Below are positions 1 to 8,952 of a stretch of 64,000 nucleotides of DNA, one piece after another (within the stretch, counting starts at the first letter, position 1; each line of letters begins with the position of its first letter). Both the position numbers and the translations under genes were made by a program. The stretch is taken from assembly GCA_964462525.1 (NCBI GenBank), contig CAYWWY010000002.1:124001-188000 (forward strand), in the 5' to 3' direction. This DNA comes from CAYWWY01 sp964462525. Its GTDB lineage: Bacteria > Thermotogota > Thermotogae > MWEM01. Below the pieces are notes generated by a model. The model saw only the letters and a list, made by a program, of their open reading frames with translations, was not told where the DNA came from and made no database searches.

Positions 1-371
1 ATATATCCCCAGATCACTTCTCGTGTTTGCTGGATATCCTTTATATCAACAGTTTCAGCAAAACGAAGGCTTTTCACCAACCTTTGATTATCGGTTTGAT
101 CGAATTCTTCGAAAAGAAACCCCGTGAATATCCCTTTTGTCCCTGCGTCTGTTGTTACAGCAAAAAAAGGGTTGTTCGTTTCTATTTCTTTGAAGATTCG
201 CAATAGCTCTTTTTTGATCTGGTGTCCTTTTTGTTGAACGGCGGAAAAATCCGGTCCATCATAACGAAACCCTACCTGAGAACCGATTTGAATCACCCAT
301 TTGAGGAAACAGGCCCCGAGTTCTAGCCGATGGATCCGCGAAAGCAGCCCATGGAAAAGGAAGAATAACAA
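1..371 (-). CDS. Hypothetical protein, N-terminal part, cut by the window edge
   Basis: An open frame runs on the minus strand from a TTG at 371 to base 1 without a stop, giving at least 123 residues. The TTG is chosen because an AAGGAGGGAGG ribosome site lies about 10 bases upstream and an extended -10 promoter lies at 409-417. A GTG at about residue 26 is a possible later start. The visible sequence starts with a hydrophobic stretch (LFFLFHGLL), then a soluble-looking part with RYDGPDFSAV and FFAVTTDAGTKGIF. I do not recognise a family. The base after 371 fits the start of a single-gene or first-gene transcript reading leftward. Confidence 0.6.
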   Translation of the reverse strand, partial: MLFFLFHGLLSRIHRLELGACFLKWVIQIGSQVGFRYDGPDFSAVQQKGHQIKKELLRIFKEIETNNPFFAVTTDAGTKGIFTGFLFEEFDQTDNQRLVKSLRFAETVDIKDIQQTREVIWGY

Positions 372-408
372 CTTCTTCTTTCCTCCCTCCTTAATGGATC
401 AATGCCTC

Positions 409-417
409 ATTATACCA
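409..417 (-). promoter_or_regulatory. Extended -10 promoter TGGTATAAT for the left-edge gene
   Basis: The minus strand reads TGGTATAAT here, 38 bases upstream of the TTG start at 371. No good -35 is seen, but the TG of the extended -10 can compensate for this in sigma-70 type promoters. The same nonamer recurs at many other gene starts in this window. Confidence 0.55.
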
Positions 418-584
418 CACTACTCCAGCAAAATAGAAAAGTTCGGCATGTTGGATTCTTCAAAAAATGGGGTATGGGGTTTCCGAAAATCATACAATTT
501 AGAATCATTCGGTACAGATGGGGTAAACTATACCAAATCACATTTCGTTTTGGGGGACAGGTATGAAAGGGGTTGATGCAACAA

Positions 585-1826
585 ATGGTAGGGAATATTG
601 TCATCACTGGTATCGGGATCATTTCGAGCATGGGAGAAGGCAAGGAGCAAACCATACAATCACTACGCAATGCAGAAAGCCGTGTTGGCCAAATTACTCA
701 TTTTCCTGTCGATGATTTTCCTGTTCAGATTGCTGCAGAGGTAAAAGACTTCGCGCCAGAAAAATATATAGACAAAAAGCAGGTTCGAAAAATCGACCGA
801 GCCTTTTTGTTTGGTATTGCTGCAGCAAAAATGGCTCTTGAAGATAGTCAATTAGTTGTGGATGATGAATTGGCCGATGATTTTGGAGTTGTGGTCACAT
901 CCGGGATCGGTGGATTCAATACGTTATCTACCGAATTCGTGAAGTTTATGGATCGAGGACCATCTCGCGTGAGCCCCTTTTTGGTGCCCATGATGTTGGC
1001 AGACATGGCTGCGGGTATGGTATCAATCGAGTTAGGGTTGCGTGGACCCAATTATAGTGTTGTTAGCGCTTGCGCTTCGTCTCTTCACTCTATTGCCAGC
1101 GCAGCTTCTTTATTGCAGCAAGGACAAGCAAAAGCCGTATTGGCAGGAGGCACAGAAGGATGCATAACCCCTCTGGTAATTGCCGCTTTTAATGCCATGA
1201 GCGCACTATCGAGAAGAAACGAAGACCCGAAGCATGCCAGTCGACCATTCGATACTCAAAGAGATGGTTTTGTCATGTCAGAAGGAAGCGCAATCTTCGT
1301 TTTGGAAAGAGAAGAAGACGCCATAGCTCGAGGGGCGAAGATCTATGCGCGCTTGAAGGGATATGGAATGAGCGGTGACGCTTACCACATGGCAGCTCCA
1401 GACCCAGAAGGGAAAGGATCGTCTCGTTCGATTGCCCGTGCTTTGAAGCATGCGAATATGACCGCAAATCAAATTGATGTTGTGAATTGCCACGCTACCT
1501 CCACACCATCGGGCGATGCCGCTGAAATTAAGGCAATCTCTCACGTATTGGGTGATCATGCTCGATCAATCCCCATTGTATCAACCAAATCGATCTATGG
1601 TCATGGCCTTGGCGCCGCGGGCGGGATCGAGGTTGCATCGATGATCTTGTGCTTACAAAATGGGTTCATTCATCCAACGATCAATCTGGAACAACCAGAC
1701 CCTCAATTGGAGGGGTTCGACTTTGTGCCCAACCGGGCAAGATCCTTTTCTGGCCGGCACTTTCTAAAAAACTCCTTTGGGTTCGGAGGTCATAATATCT
1801 CGTTGATTTTTGAGGTCATTGGATGA
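585..1826 (+). CDS. fabF: Beta-ketoacyl-ACP synthase II
   Basis: Cytoplasmic condensing enzyme that extends acyl-ACP with malonyl-ACP in type II fatty acid synthesis. With the ATG at 585 the protein is 413 residues and the active-site residues fall exactly at the E. coli FabF numbers: Cys163 in SACASS, His303 in CHATS, Lys335 in STKS and His340 in GHGLGAAGG. An ATG at 576 and a TTG at 573 are also in frame; an AAGGGG ribosome site ends at 572, so its spacing does not settle the choice and the family numbering does. The gene overlaps degV by 4 bases (ATGA). No other fab genes are next to it. Confidence 0.93.
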   Translation: MVGNIVITGIGIISSMGEGKEQTIQSLRNAESRVGQITHFPVDDFPVQIAAEVKDFAPEKYIDKKQVRKIDRAFLFGIAAAKMALEDSQLVVDDELADDFGVVVTSGIGGFNTLSTEFVKFMDRGPSRVSPFLVPMMLADMAAGMVSIELGLRGPNYSVVSACASSLHSIASAASLLQQGQAKAVLAGGTEGCITPLVIAAFNAMSALSRRNEDPKHASRPFDTQRDGFVMSEGSAIFVLEREEDAIARGAKIYARLKGYGMSGDAYHMAAPDPEGKGSSRSIARALKHANMTANQIDVVNCHATSTPSGDAAEIKAISHVLGDHARSIPIVSTKSIYGHGLGAAGGIEVASMILCLQNGFIHPTINLEQPDPQLEGFDFVPNRARSFSGRHFLKNSFGFGGHNISLIFEVIG

Positions 1827-2665
1827 GGATCGGTATTGTAACGGACAGTACAGCCAACCTACCCGAGGATTGGACGAAAATAAATGACATATCGGTCGTT
1901 CCCTTGTATGTTCGTCGTGAAAATGGCTTGGTGCCAGCGATTCAAATTGACTTGATCAAGTATTACCAAGCAATTCGAGACAATTTGTTTACTCCTTCAA
2001 CCAGTCAACCTTCTCCGGATGATTTTGCCAGGGTGTATGAACGGATGGCCCCGGTTTATGACACGATCGTTTCGGTTCATATTTCCGAAAAACTCAGTGG
2101 GACATGCAATTCCGCTCGGTTGGCCGCAAAATCCATTGGAGGGGATATTCGAGTGATTGATTCTCAGCTAACAGCCTGGGCTTTGGGATTTCTTGTTAAA
2201 GAATTGGCGTACGCCAGAGACCAAGGAAAAACCGCTGATGAACTGGAATTGATCACTGAACTGTTCCCCCTTCGTTCCCGGACTTTGTTTACCGTTCACG
2301 ATATCATCTACTTATATCGCGGAGGCCGAATCAGCCGAGCGTCGGTTGTGATGGGTAGGATATTGAGTATCTTCCCCATTTTGACGCTAGAAGACGGAGA
2401 AGTCAAACTTCTTCAAAAGACGCGAGGCAAAAACGTGCTCCTGGATCGAATACTCAAGTCAGCCCTTCGACATGAAAAGGGCCATGCTGTAAAGAAATTG
2501 GCTGTTATGCATTGTGACAATCTTAGAGATGCCACTTCTTTGAGGGTCCGAATTCAGGACCAAATGCAACTTAAAGTTGACGAATTCGAGTTCAGTTTAC
2601 TGGACCCGGTGATTGGGGCTCACGTAGGCCCGGGATCAGTAGGCATAACTACTCTTTGGGAATGA
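1823..2665 (+). CDS. DegV family fatty-acid-binding protein
   Basis: DegV proteins bind a fatty acid in a two-domain alpha/beta fold; in Firmicutes they act as FakB, presenting fatty acids to the kinase FakA. This one is 280 residues, the usual length, and opens with the typical IGIVTDSTANLP. The middle has the conserved YLYRGGRISRAS region, and the end has the family GAHVGPGSVGI. The ATG overlaps the fabF stop, with a GAGG ribosome site inside fabF, so the two are translationally coupled. The pairing with fabF supports a lipid role. No fakA is visible in the window, so whether it feeds a kinase is unknown. Confidence 0.9.
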   Translation: MRIGIVTDSTANLPEDWTKINDISVVPLYVRRENGLVPAIQIDLIKYYQAIRDNLFTPSTSQPSPDDFARVYERMAPVYDTIVSVHISEKLSGTCNSARLAAKSIGGDIRVIDSQLTAWALGFLVKELAYARDQGKTADELELITELFPLRSRTLFTVHDIIYLYRGGRISRASVVMGRILSIFPILTLEDGEVKLLQKTRGKNVLLDRILKSALRHEKGHAVKKLAVMHCDNLRDATSLRVRIQDQMQLKVDEFEFSLLDPVIGAHVGPGSVGITTLWE

Positions 2666-4008
2666 AGAATTATCGACCCAAACCGATAACCTGGTTCCGA
2701 CTGTTTCAATTTCATAAAGCCATTGAAGCTCATCCCGCAAAGTTTTCCTTTGTTTTATTTGGATGTGGTCTTGTTTTTTTTGCTTGTTTGCCCTTGCCTT
2801 ATCCCCTTTATGTTATAATCACTCTTCTATGGTCAGGTTTATGGTTTTGGTTGTATATCCAAAAACTTCAGCAACGGTCGATCCGTTTAGTCGCGTTGTT
2901 GAATCGTTTTTTCCTGACTCGAGACCGTAAAGTGTTCAAAGCAGTAGACGCGGGAGAATTAAAGGCATTCGGAGAGGTTTCGGGGTTTAAAGAGGTTTTG
3001 TTTACCTTGGAAAGTTCGTTGCCCAAGTTTCTGGATGAAATCGAATCCTATCGGAAGCTCCTCGCGTCCTTTGAATCATTGTTATGGGAGATGAATGAAG
3101 GCGTGATCCTTTGCGAAGGAGACGGGAAAATCAAGCTGATCAACCCTGTTGCGCAGAGTATGTTACAAATGCGATCAAGTGAACGATATCGGATTTTGCC
3201 CCAATTGATGCGCTCTCGGGGAATACTTCTCCCCAAAGGCACGGGCGAAGTGGAAGGCTTTTCTCGGAAGTTGAAGAAAAAGTACCAATTCTCCATTCAC
3301 TCTTTTGCAGATCAAAGAAAGATTATCTTCTTTCATGATGTAACCGAGATTCGCAAACAACAAAGCCAAATGGAAGAGTTTCGCCGTTTGGTTATGTTGG
3401 GCAGGATTACAGCCGGAATAGCCCATGAAATCAAAACTCCATTGACCAATGTGAAGTTGGCTTTTCAGCTGATCCAAAATGGAGATCGAGATTTGGCGAC
3501 TTTGAAAACGGTTGAGAGAGAGATCGAGCGCTTAGAACACAGAATTCGAGAGTTTTTAAGTTTCGCTCGTGGTCATTGGGTGGTCGAAGAGATTAACTTG
3601 AAAGTTCTTTCGGAAGAATTGATCCAAATGGTGTCCAACGCGCTCCATCTTCGCAACATCAGCGTGGATGTACAGCTCCCGAAAAGAGATCCTATTCTTC
3701 ATTCAAGTATTTCCGGAGTTAAGACGCTCTTGTTGAATCTTCTAATCAACGCCGTTGACGCTGCTCGCACCTGTGTCCGACTGAAAATCCGGGCAGATAA
3801 GAAAGGGTATACGGTCTTCGTCTTTGATGATGGAACACAGAAGCTGCGGGAACAGGATTTCGAAGCCTTTCAATCATCAAAACCCTCTGGAACAGGGTTG
3901 GGTTTAGCAATTGTACAGGATGTAGCATTCAAAATCGACGCGCATATTCGGTATCGTTCCACGCGCTCATACACTCTTTTTGTTGTTGAAATCCGAAACC
4001 AAAGATAA
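2662..4008 (+). CDS. Membrane sensor histidine kinase with PAS-like domain
   Basis: This 448-residue protein has two membrane segments near the N-terminus (about residues 28-65), a PAS-like segment (about 130-215, NEGVILCEGDGKIKLINP), a HisKA domain with the phospho-acceptor His255 in GIAHEIKTPL, and an ATPase domain with an N box (LLINAVDAA), DDG and GTGLGLAIV. The layout resembles NtrB-type kinases. The ATG at 2662 overlaps the degV stop (ATGA); a TTG at 2656 is also possible. The next gene encodes its likely partner regulator. The signal is unknown; with only short loops outside the membrane, the input is probably sensed in the cytoplasm or the membrane. Confidence 0.88.
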   Translation: MKNYRPKPITWFRLFQFHKAIEAHPAKFSFVLFGCGLVFFACLPLPYPLYVIITLLWSGLWFWLYIQKLQQRSIRLVALLNRFFLTRDRKVFKAVDAGELKAFGEVSGFKEVLFTLESSLPKFLDEIESYRKLLASFESLLWEMNEGVILCEGDGKIKLINPVAQSMLQMRSSERYRILPQLMRSRGILLPKGTGEVEGFSRKLKKKYQFSIHSFADQRKIIFFHDVTEIRKQQSQMEEFRRLVMLGRITAGIAHEIKTPLTNVKLAFQLIQNGDRDLATLKTVEREIERLEHRIREFLSFARGHWVVEEINLKVLSEELIQMVSNALHLRNISVDVQLPKRDPILHSSISGVKTLLLNLLINAVDAARTCVRLKIRADKKGYTVFVFDDGTQKLREQDFEAFQSSKPSGTGLGLAIVQDVAFKIDAHIRYRSTRSYTLFVVEIRNQR

Positions 4009-4038
4009 ATGGTTGGTTTACCTTCCGAGGTGATGAGT

Positions 4039-4665
4039 ATGGGTGAAAAAAAGCAACCCAAAAACCCCGATGTTCTGATCGTCGAAGATGATATACCCTT
4101 GGGCTTTCTGCTGAAACGAGCCCTCGAAAAGAAAGAATACTGCCCTACTGTGGTGGGAACCGCAAGCGCCGCTTTGCACGAAATCCTTAATACCAGCTAT
4201 GAATTGGTGCTTTTGGATATCCGGCTTCCAGACGCAGATGGTCTGGAGCTTGTGGAAACCTTTCTGCAGCATGACGTAGAAGTAATCGTCATGAGCGCTC
4301 ATACAGAAATTGAACACGCGATTCGCGCGATTCAAAAAGGAGCGTATACCTTTTTGCCAAAGCCTTTTGAGTTGCCCCATCTTCAAATAGAGGTACAAAG
4401 AGCGATAGAAGCGCGAAAGATGAGGCAAGATCTTACACTTTTACAGGATCGGATTCAAAAGAAGTATGTAATCCCTCAAGAACTGCATCATAGAGGCTAC
4501 ATTTTCATCCCTGTAGGCACGAGTATGGAAGATGCTGAACGGATCATTATCAAAAAAACCTTAGAGGAAATGGACGGCAACAAAACACAAACATGCAAGG
4601 TTTTACAGATCAGCCCAAGCACGTTATACGCTAAACTGAAACAATCTGATGAAAATCCGGTATAA
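4039..4665 (+). CDS. Response regulator with receiver and Fis-type DNA-binding domain
   Basis: A 208-residue regulator. The receiver domain has the acidic pair in VEDD, the phospho-acceptor Asp in LVLLDIRLPD, the Ser of VMSAHT and the Lys of LPKPF. The last 40 residues form a Fis-like helix-turn-helix (NKTQTCKVLQISPSTLYAKL), as at the end of NtrC proteins, but the AAA+ sigma-54 domain between the two is missing. This matches the RegA/ActR layout. The start at 4039 is chosen because GAGGTGAT lies 8 bases upstream; an ATG at 4009, directly after the kinase stop, is in frame but has no ribosome site. Its kinase is probably the gene just upstream. Confidence 0.87.
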   Translation: MGEKKQPKNPDVLIVEDDIPLGFLLKRALEKKEYCPTVVGTASAALHEILNTSYELVLLDIRLPDADGLELVETFLQHDVEVIVMSAHTEIEHAIRAIQKGAYTFLPKPFELPHLQIEVQRAIEARKMRQDLTLLQDRIQKKYVIPQELHHRGYIFIPVGTSMEDAERIIIKKTLEEMDGNKTQTCKVLQISPSTLYAKLKQSDENPV

Positions 4666-4666
4666 T
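4658..4666 (+). promoter_or_regulatory. Extended -10 type box CGGTATAAT overlapping a stop codon
   Basis: TATAAT at 4661-4666 covers the last codons (GTA TAA) of the response regulator and lies 45 bases upstream of the next ATG. The base pair before it is CG rather than TG, so it is a weaker match than the others. A TTG-like -35 is not obvious. Confidence 0.4.
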
Positions 4667-4710
4667 ACGGCACAATCAAACTGGATAGACCTTATTTTTG
4701 GGGTGAGTCA

Positions 4711-7700
4711 ATGAAATCAAAAGTTTCTCTCGGTGTAGATATCGGTTCCACTACCATAAAAATGGTCGGCATGGATGAAACCCGTACGGTTCTTTTTACT
4801 AGATATCGGCGGCACTATTCCGATATTAAGAATTCTTTTATTGCAATGATAGAAGAATCCAAGGATTTCTTTACAAATCATTACGTATCTATTGTTCTTT
4901 CTGGTTCAGCAGGACTTGGCATTGCAAAAAAGCTTGAATTCCCCTTTGTTCAAGAAGTGATTGCAAGTACCCATGCAATCGAAGCTTGGCTACCCAATAC
5001 TGATGTCGCCATTGAATTGGGAGGAGAAGACGCAAAAATCACGTATTTTGGAGAAACGCTGGAACAGAGAATGAATGGTACCTGCGCGGGTGGTACTGGC
5101 TCTTTTATTGACCAAATGGCCATCCTTCTCCAAACCGATGCTCAAGGCCTCAATGAGTATGCAAAATCTTTCAAGACCATTCTTCCAGTTGCGTCTCGTT
5201 GTGGTGTATTTGCAAAGACTGATATCCAACCAATGCTCAACGAAGGAGCCTCAAAAGAAGACGTTGCCGCTTCTGTCTTTCAAGCAGTTGTCAATCAAAC
5301 GATCAGTGGTTTGGCTCAAGGAAAACCCATCCGGGGGAAAATCGCTTTTTTGGGCGGCCCTCTCTTTTTTCTTTCTGAACTCCGGAATCGGTTTATCGAT
5401 ACTTTGCGCCTTTCTGAAGATCAGGTCCTTTTTCCCAAACACGCTTTGTTCTTTGTAAGCCTAGGTGCGGCTTTATGTGCGCAAAAAGAGCTTTATATCG
5501 ATTTTTCCTGCCTCTACCGCCAAGTGTTTTCTCTCAATGGCTATCAAGATCATAAAGATCGGGCACATCCATTGTTCACAAATGAAGAGGATTATCGAGC
5601 ATTCACAGAACGCCATGCGCGAAATACAGTGGATCGATTTCCGCTTGATCGGTATCATGGCCCAACTTTTCTGGGAATAGATGCCGGATCGACTACAACA
5701 AAACTCGCTCTCGTCGATACAAACGGAAGACTGCTGTTTTCCTACTATAGCAGCAATCGGGGTAGCCCTTTGAACTCTACCCTTCAAGCGCTGCAGATCC
5801 TTTATGAGAAAATGCATCCGGATGTATGGATCCAACGCTCTGTAGTGACGGGGTATGGCGAAAGTTTGATCAAAACCGCTTTTCATGTAGATGAAGGAAC
5901 CATAGAGACGGTAGCCCATTATAAAGCGGCTCGCTATTTCCTCCCGGAGGTGGATTTTGTCTTGGATATTGGCGGACAAGACATGAAAAGTTTGAAGATT
6001 AAAGATGGAGTGATTGATTCGATTATGCTCAACGAAGCATGTTCATCTGGTTGTGGCTCTTTCATCGAAACTTTCGCCAAAACTTTGAACATGGAAGTAG
6101 AGGACTTCGCAAAAAAAGGGGTACGAGCAAAAAACCCAGTTGATTTGGGCACTCGGTGTACGGTGTTTATGAACTCGAAGGTAAAGCAAGTTCAGAAGGA
6201 AGGAGCCACCCTAGAAGACCTCTCAGCCGGAATTTCCCTTTCCATAATCAAAAACGCCTTGTTCAAAGTCATCCGAATGAGAAATGTGAAGGATTTGGGA
6301 GAAAAGATCGTGGTTCAGGGAGGCACTTTTTTAAATGAAGCTGTCTTGCGAGCCGCAGAACAAGTCTTGGGAAGAGACGTGATCCGACCTGATATTGCAG
6401 GAATTATGGGCGCATTTGGGGCTGCTCTGATTGCAAAAGAGGGATGGAACGGAACGGATCAGAGCAATCTGATTCAAGGAAAATCGCTTGAAGGGTTTCA
6501 TGTGTCTATTTCAAATCGGAGATGCTCCCTGTGCGGAAATCAGTGTCTTCTCACAATCAACAGTTTCTCGGATGGGAGGCAGTACATCACAGGAAACCGA
6601 TGTGAACGAGGGATTGGAGCGCCTTCGCTTTATAACGACCTGCCAAATCTTTATGAGTATAAGTATCATCGTGTCTTTGATTACCAACCCCTGCCTCAAG
6701 AAAAAGCGCCCATGGGAACCATGGGAATTCCAAGAGTGTTGAACATGTATGAAGATTATCCCTTTTGGTTTACCCTATTCTCTTGTTTGGGGTTTCGGGT
6801 GGTTCTTTCTTCTCGCTCATCTAAGCGCATCTTTGAAAAAGGAATGGAAACCATACCTTCTGAATCGGTATGTTACCCGGCAAAGCTGGTCCATGGTCAT
6901 GCTGTGGATTTAATCGAAAAAGGAGTGGATCGGATCTTTTATCCAGGAATTCCTTGGAACATGAAGGAAGACCCTCATGCCGGGAATTGGTACAATTGCC
7001 CTATCGTTATTTCGTATTCGGAGATCATCCGTACCAATGTTCCCGAGTTTCGCGAAGGAAAGGTCCTTTTTTACAATCCCTTTTTGCCCCTTTATCACAA
7101 AGAAAAGATGGAAAAAAGGCTCAAAGAAGAGCTTAAGGGATTGGTTGAGGACACTTCTCAGATATCTAATGCGCTTGAAAAAGCTTATGAGGCTTTGGAT
7201 GCCTATAAAGCGGATGTCCGAAGAAAAGGGGAAGAAGCGATTTCCTTTTTGAGAGCAAACGGGAAAAAAGGAATTGTCCTAGCAGGAAGACCCTATCATG
7301 TTGATCCCGAAATCCATAATGGGATTCCGCAAATCATCCGATCTCTGGGTTTCGCAGTTTTGTCGGAAGACTCCATTGCTCATTTGGGTCATTTGGAAAG
7401 GCCCCTACGAGTGGTCGATCAGTGGATGTATCATAATCGGATGTACCGAGCCGCTGCATACATTGCATCGCAACCAAATCTGGAACTGGTTCAGCTCAAC
7501 TCATTCGGTTGTGGTTTGGATGCCATTACAACGGATCAAACAAAAGAAATACTGGATCAGTATGGAAAGCTCTATACTGTTCTAAAGATCGATGAAATCG
7601 CAAATTTGGGCGCAGCCAGAATCCGATTGCGGTCTTTGGTCGCAGCCATTCAAGAACGGGATAGAAAAGGATTCCGACCCGAAAAACAATATGAAGTGAA

Positions 7701-8952
7701 ACGAAGGACCTTTTTTACGAAAGAAATGAAAGACAAACATACCATCTTGATCCCACAAATGTCCCCCATCCACTTTCAATTCATACAACCGGGTTTCAAA
7801 AAGGGTGGCTACACCATAGAGGTGATGCCCGCAGTTGACAAAATAGCCGTTGATGTTGGATTACGATGTGTCAACAACGACGCATGTTATCCTTCAATTA
7901 TCATTGTTGGTCAAATGATGGAAGCGCTAACATCCGGAAAGTACGATCTAAAAAACACTTCTGTTATCATGACCCAAACCGGGGGTGGTTGCCGCGCCAC
8001 AAATTATATCGCATTTATTCGTAAAGCCTTGAAAGACGCCGATTTAGATCACATTCCCGTTATCGCTGTTTCAATGCAAGGATTGGAAACCAATCCTGGA
8101 TTTCGGTTTTATCCAAAGATGGGGCATACTCTGTTGATGGGCTTTTTGATGGGTGATTTGCTGATGCGTCTTCTTTATCGGGTGCGCCCATACGAAAAAA
8201 AACCCGGGAGCGCCAATGCCCTTGCGGCTCAGTGGGAAACAAAGATCATCCATGATCTGGAAAAATTTGGTTGGTATGCATTCGCTAAAAATTGCCGAAA
8301 GATGGTGCGAGATTTCGACGAATTGCCCATTCACGAAGATCTTATCAAACCTCGAGTAGGTGTTGTTGGGGAAATATTGGTCAAGTATCACCCTACCGCG
8401 AACAATGATATTGTAGGGCTTATTGAAAGCGAGGGGGCTGAAGCGGTTGTTCCCGACTTGATTGACTTTTTCATGTATGGGTTATACAACATGAAATTTA
8501 ACTATCGGCCTATGGGGCGGACTTTTTTGGCCTATATTGCAGGAGTGTTGGGTATCCGGGCCGTTGAATTCTACCGAGGTCCGATGCGTAAAGCCCTACA
8601 ACGGAGCAAACGCTTTGGTCCCCCTATTCCAATTGATGAAATGGCAAAGGGAGCGTCTCGTCACCTTTCTCTTGGCAATCAGACAGGAGAAGGATGGTTT
8701 CTCACAGCGGAAATGGTTGAATTGATTCAATCAGGTGTTAATAACATCGTCTGCCTACAGCCCTTTGGATGCCTACCCAATCACATCACGGGAAAAGGCA
8801 TGGTAAAAGAGCTTCGCCAAGCATATCCATTATCCAATATTGTCGCCATCGACTGCGATCCGGGGGCCAGCGAAGTCAATCAAATCAACCGGATTAAACT
8901 AATGCTGTCAGTGGCCTTTAAGAATCTCCTAAATACCCGCTCTCTTGCATAA
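4711..8952 (+). CDS. 2-hydroxyacyl-CoA dehydratase activase-related fusion protein
   Basis: A 1413-residue fusion of the kind annotated as acyl-CoA dehydratase activase. Two ASKHA ATPase modules come first (GVDIGSTTIK near residue 8 and GIDAGSTTTK near residue 323), each with the cysteines that hold the iron-sulfur cluster in HgdC-type activators (CAGGTGSF and RCGVFAK; CSSGCGSF and RCTVF). Then follow a Cys-rich motif (CSLCGNQC, about residue 609) and a long C-terminal part related to the dehydratase subunits (DUF2229/HgdB-like, with LRCVNNDACYPS and LQPFGCLPNH). Known activators use ATP to drive low-potential electron transfer. No separate dehydratase subunits or acyl-CoA enzymes adjoin it, so its substrate is unknown. 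A GGGTGAG ribosome site precedes the ATG. Its end overlaps the converging GH4 gene by 35 bases. Confidence 0.85.
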   Translation: MKSKVSLGVDIGSTTIKMVGMDETRTVLFTRYRRHYSDIKNSFIAMIEESKDFFTNHYVSIVLSGSAGLGIAKKLEFPFVQEVIASTHAIEAWLPNTDVAIELGGEDAKITYFGETLEQRMNGTCAGGTGSFIDQMAILLQTDAQGLNEYAKSFKTILPVASRCGVFAKTDIQPMLNEGASKEDVAASVFQAVVNQTISGLAQGKPIRGKIAFLGGPLFFLSELRNRFIDTLRLSEDQVLFPKHALFFVSLGAALCAQKELYIDFSCLYRQVFSLNGYQDHKDRAHPLFTNEEDYRAFTERHARNTVDRFPLDRYHGPTFLGIDAGSTTTKLALVDTNGRLLFSYYSSNRGSPLNSTLQALQILYEKMHPDVWIQRSVVTGYGESLIKTAFHVDEGTIETVAHYKAARYFLPEVDFVLDIGGQDMKSLKIKDGVIDSIMLNEACSSGCGSFIETFAKTLNMEVEDFAKKGVRAKNPVDLGTRCTVFMNSKVKQVQKEGATLEDLSAGISLSIIKNALFKVIRMRNVKDLGEKIVVQGGTFLNEAVLRAAEQVLGRDVIRPDIAGIMGAFGAALIAKEGWNGTDQSNLIQGKSLEGFHVSISNRRCSLCGNQCLLTINSFSDGRQYITGNRCERGIGAPSLYNDLPNLYEYKYHRVFDYQPLPQEKAPMGTMGIPRVLNMYEDYPFWFTLFSCLGFRVVLSSRSSKRIFEKGMETIPSESVCYPAKLVHGHAVDLIEKGVDRIFYPGIPWNMKEDPHAGNWYNCPIVISYSEIIRTNVPEFREGKVLFYNPFLPLYHKEKMEKRLKEELKGLVEDTSQISNALEKAYEALDAYKADVRRKGEEAISFLRANGKKGIVLAGRPYHVDPEIHNGIPQIIRSLGFAVLSEDSIAHLGHLERPLRVVDQWMYHNRMYRAAAYIASQPNLELVQLNSFGCGLDAITTDQTKEILDQYGKLYTVLKIDEIANLGAARIRLRSLVAAIQERDRKGFRPEKQYEVKRRTFFTKEMKDKHTILIPQMSPIHFQFIQPGFKKGGYTIEVMPAVDKIAVDVGLRCVNNDACYPSIIIVGQMMEALTSGKYDLKNTSVIMTQTGGGCRATNYIAFIRKALKDADLDHIPVIAVSMQGLETNPGFRFYPKMGHTLLMGFLMGDLLMRLLYRVRPYEKKPGSANALAAQWETKIIHDLEKFGWYAFAKNCRKMVRDFDELPIHEDLIKPRVGVVGEILVKYHPTANNDIVGLIESEGAEAVVPDLIDFFMYGLYNMKFNYRPMGRTFLAYIAGVLGIRAVEFYRGPMRKALQRSKRFGPPIPIDEMAKGASRHLSLGNQTGEGWFLTAEMVELIQSGVNNIVCLQPFGCLPNHITGKGMVKELRQAYPLSNIVAIDCDPGASEVNQINRIKLMLSVAFKNLLNTRSLA

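Noticed and set aside
5473..5979. A 168-codon open frame antisense to the dehydratase activase
   Set aside because: It lies wholly opposite a well-supported gene, has no ribosome site and shows no recognisable domain; it is a coding shadow.
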